This document shows, in pieces, positions 24,602 to 36,768 of a stretch of 64,000 bases of DNA. The notes below the pieces were generated by a model, which was not told the DNA's origin, did not search any database, and saw nothing but the letters and a program-made list of their open reading frames with translations. Both the position numbers and the translations under genes were made by a program. The first letter of the stretch is position 1. Each line of letters starts with the position of its first letter. This stretch comes from an uncultured Pseudomonadales bacterium (GTDB lineage Bacteria > Pseudomonadota > Gammaproteobacteria > Pseudomonadales > UBA7434), in contig CAJQKT010000041.1 in the NCBI GenBank assembly GCA_905478995.1, positions 1-64,000 of the forward strand, read 5' to 3'.

Positions 24602-26866
24602 ATGCTCAATAGAGAGCTAGAGAATACCCTGAATACTGCGTTTAAACTGGCGCGAAATAAGCACCACGAGTTCATGACCGTTGAGCATCTATTGCTGGCG
24701 ATGCTAGGCAACGATGAGGCTGCAGAAGTCTTGGTTGCTTGTGGTGTGGAAACTAAAGACCTCAGCAAATCATTGGCCGATTTTATCGAATCGACCACGC
24801 CGCTGCTTGGTGCCAGCGAAGAAGAGCGTGACACGCAACCAACACTTGGCTTTCAGCGGGTACTACAGCGTGCAGTTTTTCATGTTCAATCTTCCGGTAA
24901 AAAAGAAGTAGGTGGTGCGAATGTTCTGGTGGCTATTTTCAGTGAGCAAGAGAGCCAGGCAGTTTACTTTTTGAAGCAGCAAAATGTTGCGCGTATAGAT
25001 ATTGTCAATTATATAAGCCACGGTATTTCCAAAGTATCGGGTTCTAGCGAAGGCGCTGCTGAGCAGCCCGGCGAGACTCAGTCGGAAGAGGAACTAGGCG
25101 CTGAAGGAACGAGTAAAAGTCCTTTGGAAAATTATGCCCTGGACCTAAATGCTGAGGCACACTCGGGTCGAATTGATCCATTGATCGGCAGAGACAGCGA
25201 AGTTGAGCGCGTCGTGCAAATATTGTCGCGCCGTCGCAAAAACAATCCACTATTAGTGGGTGAGGCGGGTGTGGGTAAAACTGCGATTGCTGAGGGGCTA
25301 GCTTATCGCATAGTCAATAAAGACGTGCCGGATATTTTAAGTGGCAGCACGGTATATTCCTTAGATTTAGGCGCCTTGTTAGCCGGCACAAAATATCGTG
25401 GCGATTTTGAAAAACGATTTAAAGCTTTATTGGGTGATCTTAAAAAATCGAGTGACTCAATATTATTTATCGATGAGATTCATACTATTATCGGTGCCGG
25501 AGCAGCTTCGGGCGGGGTAATGGATGCATCAAACTTGCTTAAACCTTTACTCAGCTCAGGGCAGCTACGCTGTTTTGGCTCGACTACCTTCCAAGAGTAT
25601 CGAACTATTTTTGACAAAGACCGCGCGTTATCGCGACGTTTTCAAAAAATTGATGTTGGAGAGCCTAGCATCGATGAAACCTATAAAATTCTTAAAGGGC
25701 TTAAGTCGCGATTCGAAGAGCATCACGATATTCAATATACCGATAAAGCTTTACGTGCAGCTGCTGAGCTTGCTAAACGCTATATCAATGATCGATTTAT
25801 GCCTGATAAAGCCATTGATGTCATCGACGAAGCTGGAGCGTTCCAACGTTTACAGCCGCCTTCAAAGCGCAAGAAGAAAATTGGCGTAAGCGATATAGAA
25901 TCAGTCATTGCACAAATTGCTCATATACCACCTAAGCACGTGAGTAGCTCGGATCGTTCGGCCTTGGCTGATCTCGAAGGTAACTTGAAGCGTGTGGTGT
26001 TTGGTCAGGATGTGGCAATCGAAGCGCTGGCTTCAGCCATAAAGCTTTCTAGGGCTGGCCTCACTGCACCTGAAAAACCTATTGGCTCATTTCTTTTTGC
26101 GGGCCCTACCGGTGTGGGTAAAACTGAGGTGAGTAATCAGCTAGCGGCAATAATGGGTATGGAATTGGTGCGCTTTGATATGTCGGAGTATATGGAGCGA
26201 CATACTGTTTCGCGACTCATTGGTGCGCCGCCAGGTTACGTTGGATACGACCAAGGTGGCCTATTAACCGATGCTGTTACCAAAAACCCTCACTGTGTCA
26301 TCTTGCTCGATGAAATTGAAAAAGCTCATCCGGAAGTATTTAACCTGTTGTTGCAGGTGATGGATCACGGCACGCTGACTGACAATAATGGTCGCAAAGC
26401 CGATTTTCGTAACGTGGTGCTGATCATGACATCGAATGCCGGTGCAGAGAATATTAGTAGGCGTAGCATGGGCTTCACGACGCAGGATCATAGTACCGAC
26501 GGTGTTGAGGCAGTTAATAAAATGTTTACTCCTGAATTCCGCAATCGTCTCGATTCAATTATCCAGTTCAGCGCACTGGGTGAAGATATTATCCTTACTG
26601 TCATTGATAAGTTCCTCGTTCAGTTGCAGGCTCAGTTGGACGAAAAGCGCGTGTTACTTGAGGTCGACCAAAAAGCACGCAAGTGGCTTCTTGCGAAAGG
26701 TTATGACCCGCTTATGGGCGCACGACCGATGAGCCGTGTTATTCAGGAGAATTTGAAAAAGCCTTTAGCAGAGCTCGTATTGTTTGGAGAGCTTTCCGAA
26801 AAAGGCGGAACGGTTGCGGTCACAGTGCACAAAGATGGCTTGAGCTTGAAAGTCAAAAAGAACTGA
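24602..26866 (+). CDS. clpA: ATP-dependent Clp protease ATP-binding subunit ClpA
   Basis: Clp_N region [35 protein letters not shown]; Walker A motifs GEAGVGKTA and GPTGVGKTE; follows clpS. Confidence 0.97.
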   Translation: MLNRELENTLNTAFKLARNKHHEFMTVEHLLLAMLGNDEAAEVLVACGVETKDLSKSLADFIESTTPLLGASEEERDTQPTLGFQRVLQRAVFHVQSSGKKEVGGANVLVAIFSEQESQAVYFLKQQNVARIDIVNYISHGISKVSGSSEGAAEQPGETQSEEELGAEGTSKSPLENYALDLNAEAHSGRIDPLIGRDSEVERVVQILSRRRKNNPLLVGEAGVGKTAIAEGLAYRIVNKDVPDILSGSTVYSLDLGALLAGTKYRGDFEKRFKALLGDLKKSSDSILFIDEIHTIIGAGAASGGVMDASNLLKPLLSSGQLRCFGSTTFQEYRTIFDKDRALSRRFQKIDVGEPSIDETYKILKGLKSRFEEHHDIQYTDKALRAAAELAKRYINDRFMPDKAIDVIDEAGAFQRLQPPSKRKKKIGVSDIESVIAQIAHIPPKHVSSSDRSALADLEGNLKRVVFGQDVAIEALASAIKLSRAGLTAPEKPIGSFLFAGPTGVGKTEVSNQLAAIMGMELVRFDMSEYMERHTVSRLIGAPPGYVGYDQGGLLTDAVTKNPHCVILLDEIEKAHPEVFNLLLQVMDHGTLTDNNGRKADFRNVVLIMTSNAGAENISRRSMGFTTQDHSTDGVEAVNKMFTPEFRNRLDSIIQFSALGEDIILTVIDKFLVQLQAQLDEKRVLLEVDQKARKWLLAKGYDPLMGARPMSRVIQENLKKPLAELVLFGELSEKGGTVAVTVHKDGLSLKVKKN

Positions 26867-26894
26867 GGCTTTTAGTCTTTGCAGTGAAATATCA

Positions 26895-26938
26895 TTCCCA
26901 ATAAAAAAGCCTGCTAATGCAGGCTTTTTTATTGGGAA
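26895..26938. terminator. Bidirectional intrinsic terminator between clpA and infA
   Basis: Perfect 20-bp inverted repeat TTCCCAATAAAAAAGCCTGC-TAAT-GCAGGCTTTTTTATTGGGAA between convergent genes; poly-T on both strands. Confidence 0.92.
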
Positions 26939-26957
26939 AATATCAAGCATTAACGAC

Positions 26958-27176
26958 TCATCGTTCCCGAAAAGTGATTCGACCTTTGCTAAGGTCATAA
27001 GGCGTCATTTCAACTTTGACTTTGTCGCCTGTCAAAATCTTGATGTAGTTTTTACGCATTTTTCCCGATATGTGCGCGGTTATCACATGCCCATTTTCGA
27101 GTTTGACCCTAAACGTTGTGTTGGGCAGCGTGTCAATAACTTCGCCTTCGAATTCAATGCTTTCTTCTTTAGCCAT
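26958..27176 (-). CDS. infA: Translation initiation factor IF-1
   Basis: [72 protein letters not shown]. Confidence 0.97.
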   Translation of the reverse strand: MAKEESIEFEGEVIDTLPNTTFRVKLENGHVITAHISGKMRKNYIKILTGDKVKVEMTPYDLSKGRITFRER

Positions 27177-27393
27177 AATTTTTTCGTTTTTAAGCGAGCC
27201 GCGCTTATTAATGGAGGAGTGTATTAAGTCAGCACAGGCATTTAATGCTTGATGGATTCAGACTCTGTAACGCCTGAAGACGGACTGCGCTTGCTATCGC
27301 GGGCATTTTGCCTGAAAGCCAGCGGATTATCAAAGCATGTGGGGCTGCTTTACCGTAAAAACATGGGTGTTATTACAGGTTTTGTCTGCTGCG

Positions 27394-28101
27394 TTAGCGC
27401 AACGTTTGCCAACGGCCTTCAACATAAAGCTCGATTGGTCGAAAATCAATTTTATAAGACATCTTGCGGCATTGCTGAATCCAATAGCCTAGGTAGATAT
27501 ACTCGCGTTGTTCTGCGCGACACGTTTCAATGGCCGCTAAAATTGCATAGGTCCCGAGGCTGCGTTTGTGGTGATCGGGATCAAAAAACGTATAAACAGC
27601 AGATCGACTAGAGGCCACATCATCGGCAACGGCTAATGCAATCAGTTTGCCTTCGAGGCGAAACTCGGTGAAGCAACTAAACGCAGTCATACCTCCAATA
27701 AACTGTTCAAATTGTTCTTGGGACGGGGGGAACATATCGCCATCATCATGCCGCAGTGAGATATATTTTGCATACAGACTGTAGTGTTCTTCGGTATTGA
27801 TCGTGTCGCAGCTGAGTAAAGTGAGATCGGAGTTTTTGTTTAGAATACGCCGATGCTTGCGGCTTGGTTGAAACTGATTAATTGGAACGCGCGTAGCGAT
27901 ACAGGCCTTGCAGTTCTTGCAGTGGGGCTTGTAAAAGTTCGGCCCAGATCGGCGAAAACCAACTTCATTGAGCTCGCTGTATAAATTTTCCGAGATGGGC
28001 GTGGTGGGGTCGATAAATACGGTTGTAGCGTCGCGGTCCTCTAGGTAAGAGCATGGATGCGGAGGCGTCATAAATAATGTTAAATTTTCGATTGAGCTCA
28101 T
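27394..28101 (-). CDS. bpt: Aspartate/glutamate leucyltransferase (arginyltransferase family)
   Basis: PHPCSYLEDRDATTVFIDP, RRSGPNFYKPHCKNCKACIATRVPI, YIYLGYWIQQCRKMSYKIDFRPIELY; start at MSSIENL. Confidence 0.92.
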   Translation of the reverse strand: MSSIENLTLFMTPPHPCSYLEDRDATTVFIDPTTPISENLYSELNEVGFRRSGPNFYKPHCKNCKACIATRVPINQFQPSRKHRRILNKNSDLTLLSCDTINTEEHYSLYAKYISLRHDDGDMFPPSQEQFEQFIGGMTAFSCFTEFRLEGKLIALAVADDVASSRSAVYTFFDPDHHKRSLGTYAILAAIETCRAEQREYIYLGYWIQQCRKMSYKIDFRPIELYVEGRWQTLR

Positions 28102-28877
28102 TGAATTGCCTGAGCAAGTTCTTTCGTTGAAGCCCATGGAAGCGAGCGCCACTGGTTTTTTCGGTCTAGTTCGGCCGATTGATTGGGGGGCGCGCAGCTT
28201 GTTGTAGGGGAACTGTTCGCGTCTTCAAGCGATGATGGGGCAATGTTGGTCAGGTAACTTTTAAAGACTTTGCGGCTTATTGTTTTTACACCGAGGCTCT
28301 CGAGATGAGGGTTGAGGATTTGGCAATCTATAAGACGATATTTGCGAATGGCTAGCCATTTACACAAGGCAACAAAAGCCATTTTGGAGGCGTCTGTTTT
28401 TTGGTGAAACATCGATTCGCCACAAAATAAATCACCAACTGCAACGCCATATAAACCGCCAACCAGTTCATGATTGCACCATACCTCAATCGAGTGGGCA
28501 TGACCTTGATCGTGCAGTTGCCTATAAGCATCCATCATTTCTTCAGTAATCCACGTCCCTTCAGAGTCATCGCGAGCGCGTGCGCATGCCTTGATGACTT
28601 GCTCAAATGCTGAATTAACGCTCAATCGATAATGATTGCGGCGCATGTTTTTGAGCAAACTGCGTGATACATGAACGCCACTCGGGGCGATGACTGCCCT
28701 CGGGTCTGGTGACCACCATAAAATAGGTTGGTCCGCTTCAAACCAAGGGAAAATCCCCCGTTGGTAGGCGGCAAGCAGTCGATCAACGCTAAGGTCTCCG
28801 CCAACTGCGAGCAAACCATTAGGATCATCCAGGGCGCTTTCTATAGGCGGAAAGTCAATGCTCTGTAATGTCGCCAT
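28098..28877 (-). CDS. aat: Leucyl/phenylalanyl-tRNA--protein transferase
   Basis: FPPIESALDDPNGLLAVGGDLSVDRLLAAYQRGIFPWFEADQPILWWSPDPRAV, GGLYGVAVGDLFCGESMFH; 4-nt overlap with bpt. Confidence 0.94.
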   Translation of the reverse strand: MATLQSIDFPPIESALDDPNGLLAVGGDLSVDRLLAAYQRGIFPWFEADQPILWWSPDPRAVIAPSGVHVSRSLLKNMRRNHYRLSVNSAFEQVIKACARARDDSEGTWITEEMMDAYRQLHDQGHAHSIEVWCNHELVGGLYGVAVGDLFCGESMFHQKTDASKMAFVALCKWLAIRKYRLIDCQILNPHLESLGVKTISRKVFKSYLTNIAPSSLEDANSSPTTSCAPPNQSAELDRKNQWRSLPWASTKELAQAIQ

Positions 28878-28888
28878 TAATGCGTTAG

Positions 28889-29899
<1,011 letters not shown>

Positions 29900-30304
29900 T
29901 TACGGCTACGATAATATCGCAGGCTTGAAAGCTAGTTATGATAAAGGAACGATGAGCCGTCGTTAAGCCTGATTTGGCACATTCGCGGGTTTTTCTGGCA
30001 GTGAAGACCTCAGGTGCCACGTTAGTCGCTTTTTGCAAGAAAGCAAGTAACGCATTATGTAGAACAGTTACGCTATTGAAGCGACATTATGCCTTGCACT
30101 TTCTTCGCTACTTTAGTGTTCTATATCCTGCTTTTTTGGCGCGTTCGGTAATGTGTTCTGACCTGACAGAACCGCGTATGTGTTGACTTACCGGCCGATT
30201 GTTGGCAGCAGAGATTTATGAGTTTGATCGATTGTTTTAGTTTCAGAGCATCATAGGGTTTAGTGATTTACATTCTAAAAAATGGGCAGGGTTAAGGTTA
30301 AAGC

Positions 30305-32749
30305 ATGGCAACCGCACGAAAATCAATAGCAAAAAATCAATTAGAAGAGCCTGCTGGAGCTACCTTGTTAGTCATTAAAGAGGGCACCTTGATTGGCGTC
30401 TTAGTTGTGGCCACATTTTGCCTGCTGGCGTTACTTAGCTACGACGCCCAAGATCCCGGTTGGTCGGCTGTTGCTGAGCACTCAGGCGTTGCCAATGCTA
30501 TGGGCAAGACCGGCGCGTGGGTCGCTGACTTGTTGTTTTCTTTGTTTGGTTTCTCTGCTTATATCATTCCGAGTATGCTGTTGTACCGCTCTTGGTTGAT
30601 ATTCCGAGACCGCTACGCTCCTTTGCAGCTTGACGCTATGACCGTTGCAATGAAGGTAGTGGGAGCTTTGTTACTCATGCTGGGGCTTACCTGTTTGTTC
30701 GCCTTGTCGTCATTGCCAGATCATGCGGCGTTACCGTTTGGCGGCGGCGGCTATATCGGTATGTCGTTGAGTGTGGGATTGCATGGGCTATTGAACGCGT
30801 CGGGCACCTCACTATTAATGCTTGCTTTAACGCTGTTTGGGTTAACGCTATTTGCTGAGGTTTCGTGGCTTGCACTAATGGATAAGCTGGGAGCATGGAC
30901 CCTGCAGCTAAGTCACGTGGCGTATGAGAAGTTAGTGGATTGGTTCGAGCGTAGCCGAGAGATTGCGCGGGAACGATTGCGCGAGCGTGCAGCTGCGCAC
31001 GAAGATAAAAAGGAGCCCGAGCAGGCCGCTTTGTTTAAGGGAAGTTCGGCTGGAGGCGCCGCAGATGTTGCCGCGCGGGCAAAAGCGCAAGAGGCAAGTT
31101 CGGAAATCAACGTACTCGACCGCGTTAAGCAAGGCGTTAGTGCTGTGTTGCCAGGTATGGCAGCCGAAAAGGAAGCGCCAGTTAAGAGCTTAGTTGCGAG
31201 GCCGGTCGCTTATGCTCGAACTTCTGCGGCAATGGGTAATGTTCAAATTCCTGAGTTTGAATTACTCGACACTCCGGCAACCGACAGAGAGACAGGTTAC
31301 AGCGAAGATGAGCTCAAGGATTTTTCCAAGCTGCTAGAGGAAAAATTAGCGGATTTTGGTATCAGCGCAGAGGTCAAGTCGATACTTCCAGGGCCTGTTA
31401 TTACACGCTTCGAAATCCAGCCAGCGGCCGGTGTGAAAGTAAGTCGCATCAGTAACTTAGTGAAGGATCTCGCGCGATCTTTGTCCGTAATTAGTGTGCG
31501 AGTGGTTGAGGTTATTCCAGGCAAGTCGTATGTTGGTATCGAGATTCCCAATGCTGATCGGGCGATGGTGTTTTTGAGCGATGTACTGCTCTCGGATGTT
31601 TATCAAAGTGCCGAATCGCCTTTAACTCTTGCGTTAGGTCATGATATTGCTGGGCAGCCTATGGTGGCTGACTTGGCGCGTATGCCTCATTTGCTGGTGG
31701 CTGGCACTACGGGTTCAGGTAAATCGGTTGGCGTTAATGCCATGCTATTGAGCTTGCTTTATAAAGCTACGCCAGCTGAAGTGCGCTTGATTCTTATTGA
31801 TCCAAAAATGCTTGAGCTCAATGTTTATGAGGGCATTCCGCATCTTCTGGCTCCGGTGATCACCGACATGAAAGATGCTGCCAATGGGTTGCGTTGGTGT
31901 GTGGCTGAAATGGAGCGACGTTATCGTTTGATGGCAGCATTGGGTGTGCGTAATTTGGAGGGCTTTAATAAAAAAGTGCGAGAGGCCATAGAGCGTGGCG
32001 AGCCTATTATTGATCCGTTATGGCAGCCCGACCTGCTGTCGATGGTTCCTACCGAAGATCAAATACCGCCGGATCTCGACACCTTGCCGTGCATCGTGGT
32101 CGTGATCGATGAGTTTGCGGATATGATGATGATTGTAGGGAAAAAAGTTGAGCAACTGATTGCTCGAATTGCGCAAAAAGCTCGGGCTGCGGGTATTCAT
32201 CTTATTTTAGCTACCCAGCGCCCATCAGTGGATGTGATCACCGGTTTAATTAAAGCCAATGTTCCTACACGCATTGGCTTCCAGGTTTCATCACGAATCG
32301 ATTCGCGAACGATTCTCGATCAGGGTGGCGCAGAGCAGCTCTTAGGGCATGGTGATATGTTGTATTTGGCTCCGGGAAGTGGTGTGCCTATAAGGGTTCA
32401 CGGTGCCTTTGTTTCTGATGAAGAGGTGCACCGAGTGTGTGATGATTGGCGTTCACGCGCTGAACCGGATTATATTCCAAGTGTCATAGAGGGAACCGCT
32501 GGCAGTGATATGGGTGCAGCGAGTAACTTGAGTGAAGATGAGGATAGTGAAACCGACGCGCTCTATGATGAGGCAGTTCATTTCGTTACGAAAACCCGTA
32601 AAGCTTCGATCTCTTCAGTGCAACGTAAACTTCGTATTGGCTACAATAGGGCGGCAAGAATGATTGAGTCTATGGAAGCCGCTGGTGTCATTAGCGAAAT
32701 GCAAACGAACGGCAGTCGAGAGGTGTTGGCTCCTGCTCCTCCGGAGTAG
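30305..32749 (+). CDS. ftsK: DNA translocase FtsK
   Basis: N-terminal TM segments; [28 protein letters not shown]-terminal gamma domain [43 protein letters not shown]. Confidence 0.97.
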   Translation: MATARKSIAKNQLEEPAGATLLVIKEGTLIGVLVVATFCLLALLSYDAQDPGWSAVAEHSGVANAMGKTGAWVADLLFSLFGFSAYIIPSMLLYRSWLIFRDRYAPLQLDAMTVAMKVVGALLLMLGLTCLFALSSLPDHAALPFGGGGYIGMSLSVGLHGLLNASGTSLLMLALTLFGLTLFAEVSWLALMDKLGAWTLQLSHVAYEKLVDWFERSREIARERLRERAAAHEDKKEPEQAALFKGSSAGGAADVAARAKAQEASSEINVLDRVKQGVSAVLPGMAAEKEAPVKSLVARPVAYARTSAAMGNVQIPEFELLDTPATDRETGYSEDELKDFSKLLEEKLADFGISAEVKSILPGPVITRFEIQPAAGVKVSRISNLVKDLARSLSVISVRVVEVIPGKSYVGIEIPNADRAMVFLSDVLLSDVYQSAESPLTLALGHDIAGQPMVADLARMPHLLVAGTTGSGKSVGVNAMLLSLLYKATPAEVRLILIDPKMLELNVYEGIPHLLAPVITDMKDAANGLRWCVAEMERRYRLMAALGVRNLEGFNKKVREAIERGEPIIDPLWQPDLLSMVPTEDQIPPDLDTLPCIVVVIDEFADMMMIVGKKVEQLIARIAQKARAAGIHLILATQRPSVDVITGLIKANVPTRIGFQVSSRIDSRTILDQGGAEQLLGHGDMLYLAPGSGVPIRVHGAFVSDEEVHRVCDDWRSRAEPDYIPSVIEGTAGSDMGAASNLSEDEDSETDALYDEAVHFVTKTRKASISSVQRKLRIGYNRAARMIESMEAAGVISEMQTNGSREVLAPAPPE

Positions 32750-32846
32750 GCTTCGCACTTTGGGTTTTTAGTTGCTCGCAGCTAGTCGTTGTGTTTTTTT
32801 AAGGCGTTGGCCTGTTGCATGGGGTTTTTTGCATGGTTTGGTGGAA

Positions 32847-33569
32847 ATGAGAATCTGTTACGGTGTGGGTCGTTGGTCAATAAGCCTGCCTAAGGCGCTG
32901 GTATTTCTCGCAGTGCTTGTTAGCACAGCCACTTTATCGTCTTGGGCTAATGCTAGTCCAAAAGAGATAAGAACGCCTAAAGTTGTTGCCATGAGTGTGC
33001 AGCGGTTTGTTGAGTTGTTGGCACACTCTGATTCCATTCGTGCCGATTTTACGCATACGATGCGTGATAAGGGTGGCAACCTGCTCGATCAATCGAGTGG
33101 TTGGATGGCTTGGCAGCGGCCACAAAACTTCCGCTGGGAGATCATTGAGCCGCTGACGCAAACATTAATCATTAACGGTGAGCTATTTTATCAATACGAT
33201 CGTGATCTTGAGCAGTTGATCGTGCAGCCGGTTTCTGCTGATATTGCTGCGCTGCCCAATGTGTTGCTCACCGGTGATGCGCTAGTTATTGATGCCCTCT
33301 ATCGGGTAGAGTTCGTTGAGGAAGTGGCGATCCCGTCGTCGGGTGGTACTGTTCAGCAGCGCTTTAGGCTGATGGCAAAGAGTGATGGCGGATTGTTTAG
33401 TGCCATCATGATCGAGTTTAGCGGTCAGCAGATAACGGCAATCGACATAGAAGATGATCTTCAGCAAACGAGTCGTTTTGAATTTAGGCAAACGCAGTTG
33501 CTCAAAGCGGTCGGAGCCGATCTCTTCGAATTAAAGACCGCGCCCGGTACCGAGATTATTCAGCAATAA
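32847..33569 (+). CDS. lolA: Outer-membrane lipoprotein carrier protein LolA
   Basis: Signal peptide; SIRADFTHTMRDKGGNLLDQSSGWMAWQRPQNFRWEIIEP; between ftsK and rarA. Start at MRICYGV; the track start is 32772. Confidence 0.9.
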   Translation: MRICYGVGRWSISLPKALVFLAVLVSTATLSSWANASPKEIRTPKVVAMSVQRFVELLAHSDSIRADFTHTMRDKGGNLLDQSSGWMAWQRPQNFRWEIIEPLTQTLIINGELFYQYDRDLEQLIVQPVSADIAALPNVLLTGDALVIDALYRVEFVEEVAIPSSGGTVQQRFRLMAKSDGGLFSAIMIEFSGQQITAIDIEDDLQQTSRFEFRQTQLLKAVGADLFELKTAPGTEIIQQ

Positions 33570-33593
33570 TAAGAGGGCATGTCCTAACCGCTT

Positions 33594-34949
33594 ATGCATG
33601 ACACGCAGCAGTCCCTCATACAGCCTACATTAAAGCATGAGCCTTTAGCTGCGCGCATGCGGCCACGCTCGCTTGATGAGTTTTGCGGTCAGCAGCATAT
33701 ACTCCAAGCGGGCGGAGCATTGCGCTTGGCTATCGCCAGTGGTGAGCCACCGTCATTGATTTTTTGGGGCCCGCCTGGCACTGGTAAGACAACGTTAGCT
33801 AAAATTATTGCAGCACAAACGGCCATGTCTTTTTCAACGTTGTCAGCGGTCACCGATGGCGTCAAAGATATTCGTCATGTTGTGGCTCAGGCTAAGGCGT
33901 CAGCATGCAATGAGCAGCGTTCGCTTTTATTTATTGATGAAATACATCGCTTCAACAAAGCTCAGCAAGATGCGCTGTTACCGCATGTTGAATGTGGCTT
34001 GTTTACCTTGATTGGTGCGACTACGGAAAACCCTTCTTTCGAGTTGAATAATGCCTTGTTGTCACGAGTGCAGGTGGTTCGTTTGGAGTGGTTAGACTCA
34101 GCAGATTTGTACGAGATCTTGCATCGGGCTACGCGTGATTGCGAACGGGGTATTGGCGAGTTCAACATTCAAATCACTAAAGAGCAACTCACGCACCTAG
34201 CGCAATCGTCTGGCGGTGATGCGCGAGCCGCGCTGGCAACGTTAGAAAGTTTGGCGCATATGGCTGTTCAGCAAAATGCAAAGGAGGTGACTGATCAGTT
34301 AATCCAGGAAATGCTTCAACAGCGGCAGGTTTATTTTGATAAAGGTGGAGATCAATTTTACGAACAAATTTCAGCTTTACACAAAGCCGTGCGTGGAAGC
34401 GCTCCCGATGCGGCGCTTTACTGGCTTGCTCGTATGTTAGCCGGTGGCTGTGATCCTCTGTATATCGCTCGGCGGCTCGTGCGCATTGCCAGTGAGGACA
34501 TTGGTCTGGCTGATCCGCGCGCTTTGCGGGTGGCATTGGATGGCTATGAGATGCAAGAGCGCCTCGGTTCACCTGAGGGCGAATTGGGCTTAGCTCAGGT
34601 CGCTGTATACCTAGCCTCCGCAGCCAAGAGTAATGCGGTCTATCGAGCTTTTGGTGAGGCTCAAAAATTAGCGCAAGATTATGGCCGTGAGTCTGTGCCT
34701 ATGCATTTACGTAATGCGCCCACACGCTTGATGAAAGACCAGGGCTATGGTGCCGAATATCTTTACGCGCATGATTATTCCGATGGCTACGCAGCCGGTG
34801 AGAATTATATGCCCGAATGTTTGGCTGATAGTGGGCTTTATCGGCCCACTAACCGCGGTTTGGAGCTTAAAATTGCTGAAAAGTTAGAAAAATTACGAGC
34901 GATGGATAGTAAAAGCTCGTTTAAGCGCTACGTGAAACCGACCGATTAG
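33594..34949 (+). CDS. rarA: Replication-associated recombination protein A (RarA/MgsA)
   Basis: LAARMRPRSLDEFCGQQHIL, WGPPGTGKTTLAKIIA, FIDEIHRFNKAQQDALLPHVE, GATTENPSFELN. Confidence 0.96.
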   Translation: MHDTQQSLIQPTLKHEPLAARMRPRSLDEFCGQQHILQAGGALRLAIASGEPPSLIFWGPPGTGKTTLAKIIAAQTAMSFSTLSAVTDGVKDIRHVVAQAKASACNEQRSLLFIDEIHRFNKAQQDALLPHVECGLFTLIGATTENPSFELNNALLSRVQVVRLEWLDSADLYEILHRATRDCERGIGEFNIQITKEQLTHLAQSSGGDARAALATLESLAHMAVQQNAKEVTDQLIQEMLQQRQVYFDKGGDQFYEQISALHKAVRGSAPDAALYWLARMLAGGCDPLYIARRLVRIASEDIGLADPRALRVALDGYEMQERLGSPEGELGLAQVAVYLASAAKSNAVYRAFGEAQKLAQDYGRESVPMHLRNAPTRLMKDQGYGAEYLYAHDYSDGYAAGENYMPECLADSGLYRPTNRGLELKIAEKLEKLRAMDSKSSFKRYVKPTD

Positions 34950-35228
34950 AGATAGGAGCCTGTCGAATAAATTGACATTTTTAGTTCGCGCTTGTCGAAT
35001 CCTAAACGGTTAAAAATTAGTAAGTTATTGATTAATAATTCCCTCATCTTGCTTGGCCTACCATTTGCTTGTGCAACCCCGCCTAGTTGTACTTGATACT
35101 TTCATAGTAAAACAATCTGGATGTATTTTTAGTCTGCGTTGGTCGGCCTATAAAGGCAGGTGTGACGCCCTAGCGCGCATCATCAGTCAACCGTAGTATT
35201 TTGAGAAAGACTCAATAGGGAGCAAGCT

Positions 35229-35864
35229 TTGAAATTCGCAAGTTTAATAGGGGTCGCAACGTTCAGTTTGGCTCTGCTAAGTTCAGTGGCGTCTGCCAGT
35301 ATTATTAAGTATGACTTCACGGATGTGAGTCACCTCGGTAAGAGCGACCTAGGTCGCGTCACCTCGTTTACTGAGGACGGTCTTGAAATGACCGTCAAGG
35401 CGATGCAGCGCAGAGACGGTGGTTGGAAAAATCGTGGGCACGTCATTGAAGATGGTTTACGCCGGAACGCTCGGGGCTTAGGTGTTGCGAGTGGTCAGCA
35501 CGATAATTGGGAAATAGATGGTAGTGGAAGACGCGAAGGCCTCAAATTTAGTTTTGATACAGAGGTGCATTTATTCGGTATAAAGACCTGGTTTGGCGAC
35601 CACAACGATGACTGGAATTTGAGAGTTAAGTCAGACGGGAACTGGAGCAATATATTTAAAGATAAAGATGTTAAATCGTTCCGCGCTGGTGATATCAAAG
35701 GCAATCAATTTATTGTTTGGGCGGATGCTCAAAATGATTCATTTAGTATTAAGAAATTTATGGTGAAGACCAAATCTATGGTCAGTGTGCCAGAGCCTGG
35801 TTCTTTGGCTTTAATCGCTTTTGGTCTTGCCGCGCTAGTGACTTCCAGAAAAAAGTTGGTTTAA
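35229..35864 (+). CDS. PEP-CTERM sorting domain protein
   Basis: TTG start with GGGAG upstream; N-terminal signal peptide; C-terminal VPEPGSLALIAFGLAALVTSRKKLV (PEP motif, TM, basic tail). Confidence 0.85.
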   Translation: MKFASLIGVATFSLALLSSVASASIIKYDFTDVSHLGKSDLGRVTSFTEDGLEMTVKAMQRRDGGWKNRGHVIEDGLRRNARGLGVASGQHDNWEIDGSGRREGLKFSFDTEVHLFGIKTWFGDHNDDWNLRVKSDGNWSNIFKDKDVKSFRAGDIKGNQFIVWADAQNDSFSIKKFMVKTKSMVSVPEPGSLALIAFGLAALVTSRKKLV

Positions 35865-35899
35865 GTATTAGTGAATGATTTTGGGGCGCTAACAGCGTC

Positions 35900-35927
35900 A
35901 AAAAAGCCCGCTTATGCGGGCTTTTTT
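35900..35927. terminator. Intrinsic terminator after the PEP-CTERM gene
   Basis: AAAAAAGCCCGC-TTAT-GCGGGCTTTTTT perfect hairpin with a T tract. Confidence 0.9.
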
Positions 35928-36054
35928 GTGCTCGAGTATTTCTTCAAAGATTATTGCCATGCTCAGATTGAGCGGCCAAGTGAGGCATCACATTTGTGCA
36001 ATATGCGTGTATCATGCATTGCTTCATCTAATGCATGCTCTGCAAGGTAGTCAC

Positions 36055-36447
36055 ATGCAAACTTCGCTTTCAATCTCTGTTTTGCTGATGGTCGCCGTGG
36101 GCGGCAGTCTGGGTGCGGTCTTGCGCTATTTAGTTACCCTGTGGTCGATACAGAAGTTTGGCGATGGTTTTCCTTGGGGTACCTTGTTGGTCAATATTGT
36201 TGGTGCCTTTTTTGTTGGGCTCATGATCGCTCTACTTCAAGAGCGGACATTGCTTAATCCGTATTGGCGGCCTTTGGTTGTTGTGGGTGCACTTGGGAGT
36301 CTAACAACATTTTCTATGTTTTCGGTTGAAATGCTGCAATTTATAGAGCGCGGAAACTGGGCTCTTGCGCTCGCCTATATGCTTAGCAGCGTTATCATCT
36401 GTGTTGCACTGGTGGCTTTTGGGCTCCAGCTTGGCAAACTGATTTAG
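36055..36447 (+). CDS. crcB: CrcB-family fluoride channel/efflux protein
   Basis: VAVGGSLGAVLRYLVTLW, FPWGTLLVNIVGAFFVGLM, GALGSLTTFSMFSVE; start at MQTSLSIS (36055) rather than 35914. Confidence 0.92.
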   Translation: MQTSLSISVLLMVAVGGSLGAVLRYLVTLWSIQKFGDGFPWGTLLVNIVGAFFVGLMIALLQERTLLNPYWRPLVVVGALGSLTTFSMFSVEMLQFIERGNWALALAYMLSSVIICVALVAFGLQLGKLI

Positions 36448-36768
36448 CAGAGTTTACATTGGCAGCTTTGGCGTAAGCCAGTTGCTGACACCGTAACGCG
36501 CGCTAATTTTTTTAAAAACGCAGTTACACATATCTGTGTAGCGTGTTGTGCTGAGCGTAGTATGCAACAAATTGGCTTGAATCAAGCTCCAATTTGGCGA
36601 AATGCAGTTTTATAATAGCGCCATTGTGCAGCCATCTTTGTTTATGGGTTGTGCTAGTAAGTTTACGCAGTCTTCATCCCTGTTTTATTTATCCATGCTT
36701 TTGCTGCTCGGTAAGCGAGGAGCTGAAGTCCCCAAACCTGAATAGCCATTGCTAAAGATCATAAGTCT

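Noticed and set aside
27249-27611. 120-aa + strand ORF
   Set aside because: Mostly antisense to bpt; no recognisable motif.
35050-35066. 15-nt match ATCTTGCTTGGCCTA shared with the repeat region near 54400
   Set aside because: A single 15-mer match between two places in 64 kb is within chance expectation; no longer similarity.
35930-36054. Possible fluoride riboswitch before crcB
   Set aside because: Could not identify the conserved fluoride riboswitch sequence or pseudoknot by eye; an Infernal search would be decisive.
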